From: JAWXUD01 sp044432945
Lineage (GTDB): Bacteria; Cyanobacteriota; Vampirovibrionia; Gastranaerophilales; Gastranaerophilaceae
Length of the DNA stretch: 64,000 nt
Direction of reading: 5' to 3'
Assembly: GCA_044432945.1 (NCBI GenBank)
Contig: JAWXUD010000005.1
Span: 1 to 64,000 of the forward strand
Of this stretch, positions 26,177-36,609 are shown piece by piece. Position 1 is the stretch's first letter. Every line of letters begins with the position of its first letter. The notes under the pieces were generated by a model, which did no database searches, had not been told where the DNA came from, and was given only the letters and a program-made list of their open reading frames with translations. The translations under genes were made by a program, and so were the position numbers.

Positions 26177-28532
26177 TTTCGTTTTCACCTTCAACTAATT
26201 CTTTTTTATAAAAGCATTTCATGCTAGAGCATGCGATTGTCGTACCTTTTTTAAGCACTTTTTTGATTAATAAAGATTCACATTCTGGACATTTCTCACC
26301 AGTTGGTTCGTTCCATAATGTAAAATCACATTCTGGGTATTTATCGCAACCATAAAAAATTGTTCCACGTTTAGATTTTCTTTCAACTATAGTACCATTA
26401 TCACATTTTGCACATTTTACACCTGTAGATTTTCGATAAGGTTTACGGTGCCTGCAATCTTCAGACGTGCATTCCATATATTTGCCATAAGGTCCAGTTT
26501 TGAAAATCATATCGGAATTACATTTTTCACATTTTTCTTCACAAATTTCTGCTTCAGGATTAGTTTCTGCTTGATAATCTTCACTTAATACATTCAATGA
26601 CAAGATTGTTTTACAATCAGGATATCCTGTGCAACCCAAAAACTGAGAGCCTGTTTTGCTTGTTCTTAAAGCCATAGGTTTTCCACAATTTGGGCAGTTC
26701 GCTTTAGTTTCAATGGTTACTCTTTCTGCAGTTTTCATAACCGCATCAACTTCTTTCATAAAAGGTTCATAAAACTCATTTAAGACAGAAACCCATTCGA
26801 TTTTCTTCTCTGCAATTTTATCAAGCTTATCTTCCATGCCTGCAGTAAATTTATAATCCATTACATCAGAAAACTGTGTTACTAATTGTTTAGAAACAGT
26901 TCGACCTAAGAGTGTAGGGTGAAGGGCCTTATCCTTTTTTTCAACATATTTACGAGTTTGAATAACTGTAATAATTGTTGCGTAAGTTGATGGACGTCCA
27001 ATCCCATGTTCTTCTAATGCTTTGACTAAAGAAGCTTCATTATATCTAGGAGGAGGTTGAGTGAAATGTTGTTTTGGTTCGATTTTTTTGCATTGAACAA
27101 TATCACCCTTTTCTAAATCAGGGATTTTAGCATCAGCATCTTTTTCAGCATCGTCTTCATCAGTGTACAATTTCAAAAATCCGTCAAACATAATCTTGCT
27201 TGTGCCAGTTTTTAGCGTATAGTCACCAGATGTAATTTCGATTGATTTATTCGCAATTTCTGCATTTGTCATTTGAGATGACATAAATTTGTCCCAAATT
27301 ATTTTATACAGACGATATTGATCATTATCTAAATATTTTTTGATACTTTCAGGGGTGCGTTCAGGATATGAAGGTCTAATCGCTTCATGGGCGTCTTGCG
27401 TATTTTGTTTCCCTTTTATATAAACGTTCGCCACCTCAGGATAATACTTTTCGCCATAATTGTTAATGATAAAATCTTTTGCCATAGCTTGAGCATCATC
27501 AGAAATCCTAACGCTATCTGTTCTCATATAAGTAATCAAACCAACAGGTGAACCATCTATTTCCATACCTTCATAAAGTTTTTGAGCAACTTGCATTGTT
27601 TTTTGAACACCAAACCCAAGTTTCGAACTTGCAGCACGTTGTAATGTTGAAGTGATAAACGGTGCCGTAGGTTTACGTTTTATTGTTTTATTAGTAACTT
27701 TAGATATTTCATAAACTGAGTTTGGATCTATCAAATAATCAACTATTTTTTGTGCTTCTTCTTGTGTCGAAATGTTTTTATCAACAGTTTTGCCCTCAAT
27801 TTTTGATAATTCAGCATTAAATAATTTGCCGTCTTTATCTAGATTAGCTGTAATTGACCAATATTCCATTGGTACAAACGCTTCAATTAAATCTTCTCTT
27901 TCGCAAATCATACGAAGTGCGACTGATTGTACACGTCCTGCTGATAAATTCCTGTTCCCAATTTGTTTCCAAAGAACAGGACTTAGTTTAAACCCCACTA
28001 ATTTATCTAATATTTGTCGAGTTTGTTGAGCCTGCACCATGTCCATGTCAATAACTCGAGGATTGTCGACAGAATACCTTACAGCTTTTGGCGTAATCTC
28101 GTTAAATACAATTCTATAAATTTTATCTTCTGGTACTTTTAAAATTTGGCGAACATGCCATGCGATAGCTTCTCCCTCTCTATCTGGATCGGAAGCTAGG
28201 TAAACTCTATCAACTTTTGAAGCGACTTCGTTTAATTTTTTTACAACAGTTTGCTTGCCTGTGATAATTTCAAACTTAGGTGTAAAATTGTTATTAACAT
28301 CAAAGCCCAAATTCTGAGTTGCTTTATCTTTTGCAGGTAAATTTCTAACATGACCATAACTCGCTTCAATCGTAAAACTATCACCAAGTATTTTACGAAT
28401 TGTTTTAGATTTTGCAGGTGACTCAACTATCACCAACGACTTTTCTTGTTTGCTTTTTTTCTCGCCAGAAGCTTTTTTTGTCGCAGGTTTTGCAACCTTT
28501 TTTTCTGGGCTATTTTCTTTTGTTTCTACCAT
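26169..28532 (-). CDS. topA: DNA topoisomerase I
   Basis: A 787-residue type IA topoisomerase that relaxes negative supercoils. The TOPRIM domain starts at LVIVESPAKSKTI with acidic residues in ASDPDREGEAIAWH. The active-site tyrosine is in GLITYMRTDSVRIS. Four C-terminal zinc-finger-like segments have CxxC pairs (for example CPNCGKPM, CEKCNSDM, CAKCDNG, CPECESLL). The N-terminus has about 30 extra Lys/Glu-rich residues. It is adjacent to dprA, as in several phyla. Confidence 0.97.
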   Translation of the reverse strand: MVETKENSPEKKVAKPATKKASGEKKSKQEKSLVIVESPAKSKTIRKILGDSFTIEASYGHVRNLPAKDKATQNLGFDVNNNFTPKFEIITGKQTVVKKLNEVASKVDRVYLASDPDREGEAIAWHVRQILKVPEDKIYRIVFNEITPKAVRYSVDNPRVIDMDMVQAQQTRQILDKLVGFKLSPVLWKQIGNRNLSAGRVQSVALRMICEREDLIEAFVPMEYWSITANLDKDGKLFNAELSKIEGKTVDKNISTQEEAQKIVDYLIDPNSVYEISKVTNKTIKRKPTAPFITSTLQRAASSKLGFGVQKTMQVAQKLYEGMEIDGSPVGLITYMRTDSVRISDDAQAMAKDFIINNYGEKYYPEVANVYIKGKQNTQDAHEAIRPSYPERTPESIKKYLDNDQYRLYKIIWDKFMSSQMTNAEIANKSIEITSGDYTLKTGTSKIMFDGFLKLYTDEDDAEKDADAKIPDLEKGDIVQCKKIEPKQHFTQPPPRYNEASLVKALEEHGIGRPSTYATIITVIQTRKYVEKKDKALHPTLLGRTVSKQLVTQFSDVMDYKFTAGMEDKLDKIAEKKIEWVSVLNEFYEPFMKEVDAVMKTAERVTIETKANCPNCGKPMALRTSKTGSQFLGCTGYPDCKTILSLNVLSEDYQAETNPEAEICEEKCEKCNSDMIFKTGPYGKYMECTSEDCRHRKPYRKSTGVKCAKCDNGTIVERKSKRGTIFYGCDKYPECDFTLWNEPTGEKCPECESLLIKKVLKKGTTIACSSMKCFYKKELVEGENENE

Positions 28533-29621
28533 TTAAACTCTCTTGTACCTATCTCCATCGGTTTGTTTAATTATCCCTTTAAGCTCCATTGTTGTCAAGT
28601 GCATTAATAAATCATCAACGCTGATGTGAGTTTGGGTTAATAATTCTTCAAAACTTTTCTCTTCAATTTCTAATGATAAATAGATTTTGTTTTCATCATC
28701 ACCTAAATCTGGAGCATTAAACAAAATTTGTTGTTCTATTTTGATTTCCCAATTTAGAGCTTCTAAAATATCATCGGCACAAGTTATTAAAGTTGCCCCG
28801 TTTTTTAAAAGTTTATAAATCCCTTGTGTGTTAGGGTTGGTAATCAAGCCAGGAATGCACATTAATTCTCGTCCTTGTTCTAATGTTAAGTTAGAGGTTA
28901 TCAATGCACCACTTTTTAATGAAGCTTCTGCGACCAATGAACCATAACTTAATCCAGAAACTATTCTATTGCGTTGTGGAAAACGGAATTGTAACGGTTG
29001 AAAAGTCGGATAGTATTCGCTAACTATCGCTCCACCACCGTTAATAATTCTTTCATATAAATTTTTATTTGAAGTGGGATATGTAAAATCAAAACCACTT
29101 GCAATAACACCGATTGTTTTTAAATTGTTCTCTAAAGCACTGACATGTGCGGTTGTGTCAATGCCTGATGCCAAGCCTGATACAATACATATATCAGTTC
29201 CAGATAATGGCGTTAATATTTTAGTTAAAGCTTCTTTTGCGTAGCTTGACGCTCGTCTAGATCCGACTACCGCTAATGTTTTATTCAAATTACAAGAGAA
29301 CAAATCACCTTTATAATAAAGCACAATTGGAGGGTTGGAAATTTGTTTTAGCATCGTTGGATAATTCTCATCTTCGAATGTTAAATATTTTATCCCACGA
29401 TTAACAACCTCTTGAACTGTTTTTTCTATATCGATTTTATCACGTAATTCTAAAAACTTTTCGACCTTGCGAATGCTCAATCCTTCAATATTTGAAAGCT
29501 CATTTTTTGTGGCTTTAAAAGCTAACTCAATGTCGCCAAAGTAATTATATAGACGTTGAACAAAAGTACTATCAATTTGTTCAATCGCAGAAAACGCTAT
29601 CCAGTAACTATTTTTGCTCAT
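28533..29621 (-). CDS. dprA: DNA-processing protein DprA
   Basis: A 362-residue single-stranded DNA-binding protein that loads RecA during natural transformation. The Rossmann-like core shows VGSRRAS, SGLASGIDTTAH, GGAIVSEYYP and FPQRNRIVSGLS. An N-terminal helical (SAM-like) region and a C-terminal winged-helix segment (SFEELLTQTHISVDDLLMHLTTMELKG) complete the fold. With the prepilin-like genes elsewhere in the window, competence is plausible but unproven. Its start overlaps the TPR gene. Confidence 0.95.
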   Translation of the reverse strand: MSKNSYWIAFSAIEQIDSTFVQRLYNYFGDIELAFKATKNELSNIEGLSIRKVEKFLELRDKIDIEKTVQEVVNRGIKYLTFEDENYPTMLKQISNPPIVLYYKGDLFSCNLNKTLAVVGSRRASSYAKEALTKILTPLSGTDICIVSGLASGIDTTAHVSALENNLKTIGVIASGFDFTYPTSNKNLYERIINGGGAIVSEYYPTFQPLQFRFPQRNRIVSGLSYGSLVAEASLKSGALITSNLTLEQGRELMCIPGLITNPNTQGIYKLLKNGATLITCADDILEALNWEIKIEQQILFNAPDLGDDENKIYLSLEIEEKSFEELLTQTHISVDDLLMHLTTMELKGIIKQTDGDRYKRV

Positions 29622-30390
29622 TTGACATTCTTTTCTTTATTCTTGAAATTAGTTCTTTAATTTGATTTTTTTCTTCTTCAGGTATATCCATTGCCATATA
29701 ATCCTCAAAGTATTCAATCGCATCTTCAAAGTCATTTCTTGCCATAAACAAGATTGCAACTTTTTTATAAGCGGGGTGGAAGTTTTCATTACGTGCAATA
29801 GCTTTTAAATAATTCGATAACCCTTTATCTATCTCATTATTTGCTTCATAAGCTTGTGCTAAATAATAATAAATCCATTCGCTTTCATCTTTTAATTCTA
29901 AAACATTTTCGAAATTTTCAATAGCACTGCCATAATCACCTAGTTCAAAATGCACTTTACCCAAATCATAATACGCATCAAAATTTTCAGGCTGTTGTTC
30001 TATGACCAAATTTAATTCATCAATCGCTAAATCTAGCCTTGAATCTTCCATGAAAAATCTTGCTAAATAATGTCGTAAAACCATATTGTCAGGCAGTTCA
30101 TAAACGCCCTGCGATAGCAATTGTATGCCATTGTCCATATCTTTTTTGCGGTAATAAATATCCGATAAATTTATATAAATTTGTGCTAATTTAGGGTTGA
30201 GTTCTTGTGCTTTTAAATAATTTCTTTCAGCTTGCTCGAAATTTGAAATATTTGCATAACACAAAGCGACATTATTATAGATTTCAGCACTTCCATCATT
30301 CGTTTCTAGCACCGAACTAAACAGGTCAATTGCCTTTTGATATTCTTTATTTGCGTAAGCTTCTAGAGCTTTATTTAATCTTTCACCCAT
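29608..30390 (-). CDS. TPR-repeat protein
   Basis: A 260-residue protein built of about six tetratricopeptide repeats (for example ALEAYANKEYQKAIDLFSSV and NFEQAERNYLKAQELNPK). No signal peptide or membrane helix is seen. TPR proteins are scaffolds, and its place between lptA and dprA, with a 14-base overlap onto dprA, points to the operon but not to a partner. The ATG start follows AAAAGGAATTAG. Confidence 0.85.
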   Translation of the reverse strand: MGERLNKALEAYANKEYQKAIDLFSSVLETNDGSAEIYNNVALCYANISNFEQAERNYLKAQELNPKLAQIYINLSDIYYRKKDMDNGIQLLSQGVYELPDNMVLRHYLARFFMEDSRLDLAIDELNLVIEQQPENFDAYYDLGKVHFELGDYGSAIENFENVLELKDESEWIYYYLAQAYEANNEIDKGLSNYLKAIARNENFHPAYKKVAILFMARNDFEDAIEYFEDYMAMDIPEEEKNQIKELISRIKKRMSNEQK

Positions 30391-30413
30391 AATCTAATTC
30401 CTTTTCCTATATT

Positions 30414-31397
30414 TTAAAAACCTAAAGTCATGCCAGATTCTTCAGAACTATCATCACTAGAGCCAACGTTTTGTATAACTGTTCTAGTATTGCCTTCAGC
30501 TTGAAAATCTTTTGGATTTAAAATCATTTTGATTTTGTCAGCATAAATTGTTCTAAAAGCTTCTGTAATGCTAGATCGGCCCACAAAATAAACTTCATTT
30601 GGTTTGCCTTCAGAATTAGGATAAACTACAATTTTAGGTCCTACTGCATAATAATTTCCATACCAAACATGACAATTCCCCGAAGCATTAAAAACATTTT
30701 TATCTTGTGTGTATTCTTGACGATTAGCTTTTAAAATAAGTTTTTCACCACTTTCCATAATCATATTTGAAGTAGTATTGCCAATCCCTACCATTGCCTG
30801 AGTTTTGGCATTATATTCAAATCTATCAGCGAAACTCTCGTTGCCATCTTGCATCAATCTAGCGTTACCGACCAAATCCATAGTTTTAATTTCGCCATCT
30901 TTTTCAGAAACTATTTTTGCATAATTTGAATAAGTTTCGATATCTTTATACAAAATAGTAACGTTCCCCTGAGCAATCATAACACCAGTTTTTGTATCAT
31001 ATTCTTGCTCATCAGCATTTATGACAACAACTGGCGTTTTGCCATCAAAAACCGTTGTTTGCGTGTCACCTTGAGCCTTAACCACTTTTGTAATCAGAGA
31101 TAATTTTAAGATATTAGCTTTAACTTCTCTTTTTTTATTAATCTGAACTTCTACAGCATATGGTTTTTCATAAAAAGTTGCTGTATCTAGTTTGCGATTT
31201 TTTTTCATTGACACATCTGCTTTATCAGAATAAACTTTGATATCATCGACTGAGACTTTTACATCACCTTCAAATTTTAATTTATTCTCATTTTCATTAT
31301 AAGTTTGTGTTTTTGATTCAATAACCAAATCAGAAGCCTGTACAACAACAGCACCACTAAAAAGTAATAATACTAATATCAAAATTAACTTTTTCAT
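30414..31397 (-). CDS. lptA: Periplasmic LPS-transport protein, LptA/OstA-like
   Basis: A 327-residue exported protein with signal peptide MKKLILILVLLLFSGAVVVQA. Two OstA-type beta-jellyroll stretches follow, recognisable as alternating strands (KLKFEGDVKVSVDDIKVYSD, EYDTKTGVMIAQGNVTILY, NVFNASGNCHVWYG). It would form part of the periplasmic bridge that carries lipopolysaccharide to the outer membrane. It is about twice the length of E. coli LptA, as expected for a duplicated domain. lptC lies just upstream; lptB is not in the window. Confidence 0.85.
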   Translation of the reverse strand: MKKLILILVLLLFSGAVVVQASDLVIESKTQTYNENENKLKFEGDVKVSVDDIKVYSDKADVSMKKNRKLDTATFYEKPYAVEVQINKKREVKANILKLSLITKVVKAQGDTQTTVFDGKTPVVVINADEQEYDTKTGVMIAQGNVTILYKDIETYSNYAKIVSEKDGEIKTMDLVGNARLMQDGNESFADRFEYNAKTQAMVGIGNTTSNMIMESGEKLILKANRQEYTQDKNVFNASGNCHVWYGNYYAVGPKIVVYPNSEGKPNEVYFVGRSSITEAFRTIYADKIKMILNPKDFQAEGNTRTVIQNVGSSDDSSEESGMTLGF

Positions 31398-31406
31398 TTT
31401 ATCTCC

Positions 31407-32033
31407 CTAATTCGTTTGTTTTTCTTGTTGCTCATCAGTAGATGACGCATTTGCTTTTTCATCATAAATTTTTGTAATTGCATCGCCTATTATTTTAAAA
31501 TGTTCAAACCCTGCACTTATAATGACCTCATTGGCGGTCGCTAAAAACTCATTACCTCTTGCTATTTCAACATTATCATAAGCGTAAACGGGTTTGTCAT
31601 TTCCAGTCCAAATTAATTTATCACACACCAAAGTTGTTTCATCTTTCAAGGCGATAAAAGTTTTTTCATAAAGTATTATCTCACCTTTTTCTTCACTATA
31701 TTGACCTCTTGTCGATTCAAAACTCATAGAAACATCTCCGTTTTCATCAAAAAAGTTTCCGACTAAATTGTTAAGAATAGCGACTTTATTTTTGCTATCG
31801 TAATTGCCAGTCTCGCCATAAATTTCCCAATATTTATGCTCCTGCTTGGTTTCTGTCAAAATAATCCCGTGGATTAATGCTTCTTGACGATTTCCATCAA
31901 CTGACAATTGGCTTCTTTTAAAATTGTGTGTAATCATTCCAGCTGAGAAAAAAGCCCATAATAACAAGCCGACTAAAGATGCTCCTGAATATATATATGT
32001 CTTTTGTTTTTTAGTTAAATCTCTAAAATTCAT
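31407..32033 (-). CDS. lptC: LPS-transport protein LptC
   Basis: A 208-residue bitopic protein with one N-terminal helix (residues 14-33) and a periplasmic LptC-type jellyroll (HGIILTETKQEHKYWEIYGETGNYD, FESTRGQYSEEKGEIILYE). The C-terminus is polar and Gln-rich. It precedes lptA by nine bases, the canonical order. It should connect the LptBFG exporter to the LptA bridge. Confidence 0.85.
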   Translation of the reverse strand: MNFRDLTKKQKTYIYSGASLVGLLLWAFFSAGMITHNFKRSQLSVDGNRQEALIHGIILTETKQEHKYWEIYGETGNYDSKNKVAILNNLVGNFFDENGDVSMSFESTRGQYSEEKGEIILYEKTFIALKDETTLVCDKLIWTGNDKPVYAYDNVEIARGNEFLATANEVIISAGFEHFKIIGDAITKIYDEKANASSTDEQQEKQTN

Positions 32034-32165
32034 GTATTCATACTAGCATGAATTTTTTTATAAGCAAAAATTTTTACAAAAAACTTAATAAAAGATAGTA
32101 TTTATACGATTTTGTAATATAATTTATTTGTTAAATATAAATTAGGGATAATGAAAGAGGTTTTT

Positions 32166-33059
32166 ATGCCAAAAAGATACGATGCTGGTGAAGTAATTAC
32201 AGCAATGGTGACGCCGTTTAACGAAAAAAAAGAGATTGATTATAACAAAGTTGAGGCATTAGCCAAGCATTTAATAAAAAATGGAACAGATGCGATTTTG
32301 GTTGCTGGCACTACAGGCGAAGGACCAACGTTAACATTTGAGGAAGAAATAGAATTAGTAAGTACAGTTAAACGTGCTAATGCAAATCAGGTGAAAATAA
32401 TAATGAATGCTGGTTCAAATTGTACAGTTACTGCGATTAGGACTGCGAAATTGGCAGAAAAAGAAGATGTTGATGCACTGTTATCAGTCGTTCCTTATTA
32501 TAACAAACCTAATCAAAAAGGCATGATTGAGCATTTTTCAGCGTTGGCGGAAAGCACAAGTTTACCAATTATCATATATAATATCCCGTCAAGAACTGGC
32601 GTGAATATGCTTCCTGAAACGGTCGCTGAGTTAGCAAAAAAATATGATAATATTGTTGGTATCAAACAAAGTTATCCAGATATGGACGCTATTAGCGAGA
32701 TGAAACTATCATGTCCAGAGGATTTTTCAATTTATTCAGGTGATGATAGTCTAACATTACCAATGCTTTCTTTGAATATTCAAGGCGTTGTTTCTGTCGC
32801 TTCTCATATTTTTGGTAACGAAATAAAATCAATGATTAAAAATTACAAATCAGGTGAGCTGATGGCTGCATTAAATATGCATAAAAAACTTTATCCATCA
32901 TTTAAAAAATTATTTATGGCACCTAATCCAGCTCCTGTTAAAGCAATTTTGGCTAGAGAAGGAATTATTGAGGATTATTTAAGATCGCCGTTAACTAAAT
33001 TAACAAAACTAGAAAAAACTGAATTATATAGCGTGATAGACAGTTTTTATAACGATTAG
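32166..33059 (+). CDS. dapA: 4-hydroxy-tetrahydrodipicolinate synthase
   Basis: A 297-residue class I aldolase for the first committed step of lysine and diaminopimelate synthesis. The Schiff-base lysine is K167 in GIKQSY. The triad tyrosine is in YNIPSRTGVN, and GTTGEGPTL and PYYNKPNQ are intact. An ATG five codons upstream is possible, but GAAAGAGG directly before 32166 and the usual family start favour this one. It feeds the peptidoglycan precursors used by murF in this window. Confidence 0.95.
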   Translation: MPKRYDAGEVITAMVTPFNEKKEIDYNKVEALAKHLIKNGTDAILVAGTTGEGPTLTFEEEIELVSTVKRANANQVKIIMNAGSNCTVTAIRTAKLAEKEDVDALLSVVPYYNKPNQKGMIEHFSALAESTSLPIIIYNIPSRTGVNMLPETVAELAKKYDNIVGIKQSYPDMDAISEMKLSCPEDFSIYSGDDSLTLPMLSLNIQGVVSVASHIFGNEIKSMIKNYKSGELMAALNMHKKLYPSFKKLFMAPNPAPVKAILAREGIIEDYLRSPLTKLTKLEKTELYSVIDSFYND

Positions 33060-33142
33060 CCAATAAGGCTATAACCAATTTTAATATTAAATATTAAAAT
33101 CAAATTTAAGTAGAAAAAATCAGTATAAGAGGAATAAAAAAC

Positions 33143-34450
33143 GTGAAAAACAAAATTTTAATGTTCTGGTCAATTATCGCAATAATAATTGCTTCATCAA
33201 TAATTATTGCTGTAAAACCAACCAAACTAGGACTTGATTTGGTGGGTGGTTCAAGATTGGTTCTTGAAGCACAAACGACTAAAGAAGTTCCAGAAATCAC
33301 TCCTGAAGTTATGAGCCGTCTGCAATTTGCAATTGAACAACGTGTTAATAAATTAGGAGTTGCCGAAACAGTTGTACAACAAACTGGAGAAAAAAGATTA
33401 ATCATCGAAATCCCAAACGTTACGGATTTAAAAGAAGCTAAAGCATTTATTGGTGAAACGGCTGAACTTGAGTTCAAAAAACCTGGTGAGATTGTTGATG
33501 GAGTGCCAACATGGGTTGATACAGGATTGACTGGTAAAGATTTGTCAAAATCTACACTAGAATCTGATCAAACTGGACAATGGGTGGTATCGTTAGAATT
33601 TAATTCTGAAGGTGCTAACAAATTTGCAACGCTAACTCAAGAGCTTGTCGGTCAAGAGATGGCAATTTTCTTTGATGGAGAGTTGCAATCATCACCAGTT
33701 ATTAGAGAAGCGATTTATGGCGGGAAAGCACAAATTTCAGGTGGAGATTCTGGGTTTGAATATACCGAAGCTGAAAGAATGGTTAACCTTTTAAACGCTG
33801 GTGCGTTGCCTATTCCAGCAGAAGTTGTTGAAGAAAATACAGTCGGACCTACTCTAGGTGCTGATAGTGTTGCTAAATCTAAAAAAGCTGGAATTATTGG
33901 ACTTTCAGCTGTAATGATTTTTATGATAGGTTTTTATATTTTACCTGGTGTAATCGCAAATTTTGCCTTAATAATTTATAGTTTAATATTATTTGCATTA
34001 TTTAAAATCATTCCAGTAACTCTGACATTAGCAGGTATTGCAGGTTTTATACTATCAATAGGAATGGCGGTAGATGCTAATATTTTGATTTTTGAAAGAA
34101 CTAAAGAGGAGCTTCGTGCGGGTAGAAATTTATTTACTGCGATAAATTCAGGATTTGATCGTGCTTTTACAAGTATCTTTGATTCAAATATGACAACTAT
34201 CATCACTTGTGTAATCTTATATATGCTTGGCACAAGCATTGTTAAAGGGTTCGCATTAACACTAGCATTAGGTGTAATCGTTTCTATGTTTACAGCTATT
34301 ACTGTTACTAAGAACTTTATGCATTTGATTTTTGGTACGGGTGAGCTTAAATATCCAAAATTATTTGGTTTAAAACCAGAGGAAATAAATAAGGGTTATG
34401 AAGCTAAAGAAACTAAGCGTGAAAAAGCTCGCTTTGGTGTATTGGACTAA
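33143..34450 (+). CDS. secD: Protein translocase subunit SecD
   Basis: A 435-residue membrane protein that uses proton motive force to help secretion through SecYEG. An N-terminal helix, a periplasmic domain (GLDLVGGSRLVLEAQT, then QLVGQEMAIFFDGEL) and five C-terminal helices with the GMAVDANILIFERTKEEL motif are present. It is short compared with E. coli SecD (615 residues) because the P1 domain is reduced. It starts with GTG, preceded by AGAGGAATA. secF follows after 22 bases. Confidence 0.96.
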   Translation: MKNKILMFWSIIAIIIASSIIIAVKPTKLGLDLVGGSRLVLEAQTTKEVPEITPEVMSRLQFAIEQRVNKLGVAETVVQQTGEKRLIIEIPNVTDLKEAKAFIGETAELEFKKPGEIVDGVPTWVDTGLTGKDLSKSTLESDQTGQWVVSLEFNSEGANKFATLTQELVGQEMAIFFDGELQSSPVIREAIYGGKAQISGGDSGFEYTEAERMVNLLNAGALPIPAEVVEENTVGPTLGADSVAKSKKAGIIGLSAVMIFMIGFYILPGVIANFALIIYSLILFALFKIIPVTLTLAGIAGFILSIGMAVDANILIFERTKEELRAGRNLFTAINSGFDRAFTSIFDSNMTTIITCVILYMLGTSIVKGFALTLALGVIVSMFTAITVTKNFMHLIFGTGELKYPKLFGLKPEEINKGYEAKETKREKARFGVLD

Positions 34451-34472
34451 GGGTTAAGGAGAAATAAAAAAC

Positions 34473-35450
34473 ATGATAAATACAGGAAGAAAACATAACG
34501 TAAACGTAGTTAAATATAAATGGTGGTGGATGTTGTTGACGACAATTTTAATCGTACCAGGTATAGTTGCGATGATTTATTCATCAGTTACATACCCTAG
34601 TCACGCACCACTAAAAGTCGGTATTGATTATACTGGTGGGACGATTTTGCAATACGGACTTGAGCAAAAAGTTTCTAATGAAAACGTTACTGAAACTCGT
34701 GAAGCTTTGGAAGCTATTGGGATTGAAAACCCATATATTCAGGTTTTGAATGTAAACAATGAGCAACAAGATAATACTCAATCTAATATAGAATCGATTA
34801 TTTCTATTAGAACAAAGTTTATTGATGAAAGTTCTGATGATGCTGACAAAATTAGTGAAGTTTTGTCTAGTGAGTACTCGACTTCTGAATTAATTTCAGT
34901 TAGTTCAGTTGGACCAACTTTAGGAAAAGAGCTATTCAAAAATTCATTAATCGCACTTAGCCTTGCTATATTAGGAATTATCGCTTATTTGTCTATTAGA
35001 TTTAAGTTCGAGTACGCTCTTGCTGCAATTTTGGGCGTATTACATGACGTTTTATTTGTAGTGGGAATGTTCTCGATTTTAGGATTGTTCTACGATGTGC
35101 AAGTTGATGGATTGTTTATCACAGCATTGCTTTCAGTAATCGGGTTCTCAGTACATGACACAATTGTAACTTTTGATAGAATAAGAGAAAACTTGAGATA
35201 TTACTCTAAAAAATTATCATATGGCGAAATCGTTAACGTATCAGTTAACCAAACTTTGACAAGAAGTATTAACACATCATTGACAACGTTAATAACACTT
35301 TCAGCATTATACTTGTTCGGTGGAGTAACTACAAGAGATTTCGTATTGGCAATGATTTTAGGTATCGCAATCGGAACTTATTCAAGCATATTCTTCTGCT
35401 CAATGCTAGTTGATTTTTGGAACGAAAGAAAATCATTGAAAACAGTATAA
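34473..35450 (+). CDS. secF: Protein translocase subunit SecF
   Basis: A 325-residue partner of SecD with the same fold. GIDYTGGTILQYG marks the periplasmic start, and GFSVHDTIVTFDRIREN is the conserved membrane motif, followed by LTRSINTSLTTLI. AAGGAGAAA precedes the ATG. A strong terminator follows. Confidence 0.96.
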   Translation: MINTGRKHNVNVVKYKWWWMLLTTILIVPGIVAMIYSSVTYPSHAPLKVGIDYTGGTILQYGLEQKVSNENVTETREALEAIGIENPYIQVLNVNNEQQDNTQSNIESIISIRTKFIDESSDDADKISEVLSSEYSTSELISVSSVGPTLGKELFKNSLIALSLAILGIIAYLSIRFKFEYALAAILGVLHDVLFVVGMFSILGLFYDVQVDGLFITALLSVIGFSVHDTIVTFDRIRENLRYYSKKLSYGEIVNVSVNQTLTRSINTSLTTLITLSALYLFGGVTTRDFVLAMILGIAIGTYSSIFFCSMLVDFWNERKSLKTV

Positions 35451-35471
35451 GTTATTTTACATAAAATTGTT

Positions 35472-35517
35472 AATTAAAAGCGGTCGGGAATTTTTAAATT
35501 CCCGACCGCTTTTAATT
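35472..35517. terminator. Bidirectional rho-independent terminator
   Basis: A perfect 22-base stem (35472-35493 with 35496-35517), core GCGGTCGGGAA, with flanking A and T runs on both strands. It lies between convergent secF and the 35536 prepilin gene. Confidence 0.92.
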
Positions 35518-35535
35518 ATCTATTAATATCAACTA

Positions 35536-36585
35536 TTATTTTACACAACGAGCTTCAACAGAATGCCAGCTTTTTATTGCACCTGTACCCTGATAAGACA
35601 TTGAAGTGCTAAACATTCTTACATATCCATTTAAATCAGGATTACTTGAGCTTTCTTCATTTGACCATTGATAATATTTCGTACCACTTGATTCAATAAG
35701 AAAACCTAGATCATATACTCTTGAAGTATTTAACGACAAACCATCTACTTGAGTATAAGCAGTTATGACATCAGTATCGAATAAATAATTATGCATATAT
35801 GCTAACTGAGCCATCGAAGGTAAGCTCATATTTTTATCCTCACATGCTTTTATAGCACCAGCCCATCTATTGCACGTGCAAGCAGATGACACATCGCTAG
35901 TAAAATTAGGGTCATAGGTTGAAGTTCCATCACAAGTGTCAATACATGTATTTGAAGTGCTAGAAACGTCCCAACAAGTGCCATCGTCTAAGCAAAGTGC
36001 AAAGTCGCCATTAATAGATGATACGTCACTGCCCATTGTGTTTTTGCCTTTTGAACCATTCACATCATAAATAATAGCGATACAACTAATAGCAGCAGAG
36101 CGACTTGCACCACCATCATATGGGTCTAGCCATTCACAATTTCTATCATAATTTATAATTGCTTTTGTACCATCAGCAAAAATAACGCTTACATTATCAC
36201 TACCAAAATCAGAAGTAGAGGTTTGTGATGCAAAATTTGTACCAATTAATAACGTGCTAACATCAACAGTGTTCTTTTCGCCATCAGTAAAGTCGTCATA
36301 AAAACAATCTGTCAAATCATCAACACTACAACGTTCATTAATTTTTAAATATTTTTCTAGTTCATCTACAAAATCCTCTGCACTGTCATAATTGGTTAGT
36401 TTTTCATGATATCGCATTTGATTCATTGCTTCTTCAAGACGGTTGATAAAAAGCGATTTTTTAGTCTTTAATGCTTCGCTTTGATAGTTGCTGAATAGTG
36501 TCGGTAAGGTCATCGCTGAGACAACGCCAATGATACCTAATGTGATAAGAACTTCTGCTAAAGTAAACCCAAATCTTTTTGTCAT
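35536..36585 (-). CDS. Large prepilin-like protein
   Basis: A 349-residue protein with a type III prepilin signal: a short basic leader, cleavage after G6 and the hydrophobic helix FTLAEVLITLGIIGVVSA carrying the conserved E5. The mature part is long, acidic and cysteine-rich (about ten cysteines), with Ser/Thr/Asp segments that suggest a disulphide-stabilised globular head. Such pseudopilins are assembled by type II secretion or type IV pilus machinery, whose core genes are not in the window. GTAGGAGA precedes the ATG. The palindrome at 36610-36633 overlaps its promoter. Confidence 0.85.
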   Translation of the reverse strand: MTKRFGFTLAEVLITLGIIGVVSAMTLPTLFSNYQSEALKTKKSLFINRLEEAMNQMRYHEKLTNYDSAEDFVDELEKYLKINERCSVDDLTDCFYDDFTDGEKNTVDVSTLLIGTNFASQTSTSDFGSDNVSVIFADGTKAIINYDRNCEWLDPYDGGASRSAAISCIAIIYDVNGSKGKNTMGSDVSSINGDFALCLDDGTCWDVSSTSNTCIDTCDGTSTYDPNFTSDVSSACTCNRWAGAIKACEDKNMSLPSMAQLAYMHNYLFDTDVITAYTQVDGLSLNTSRVYDLGFLIESSGTKYYQWSNEESSSNPDLNGYVRMFSTSMSYQGTGAIKSWHSVEARCVK

Positions 36586-36609
36586 AATTAAATCTCCTAC
36601 TTTTATAAA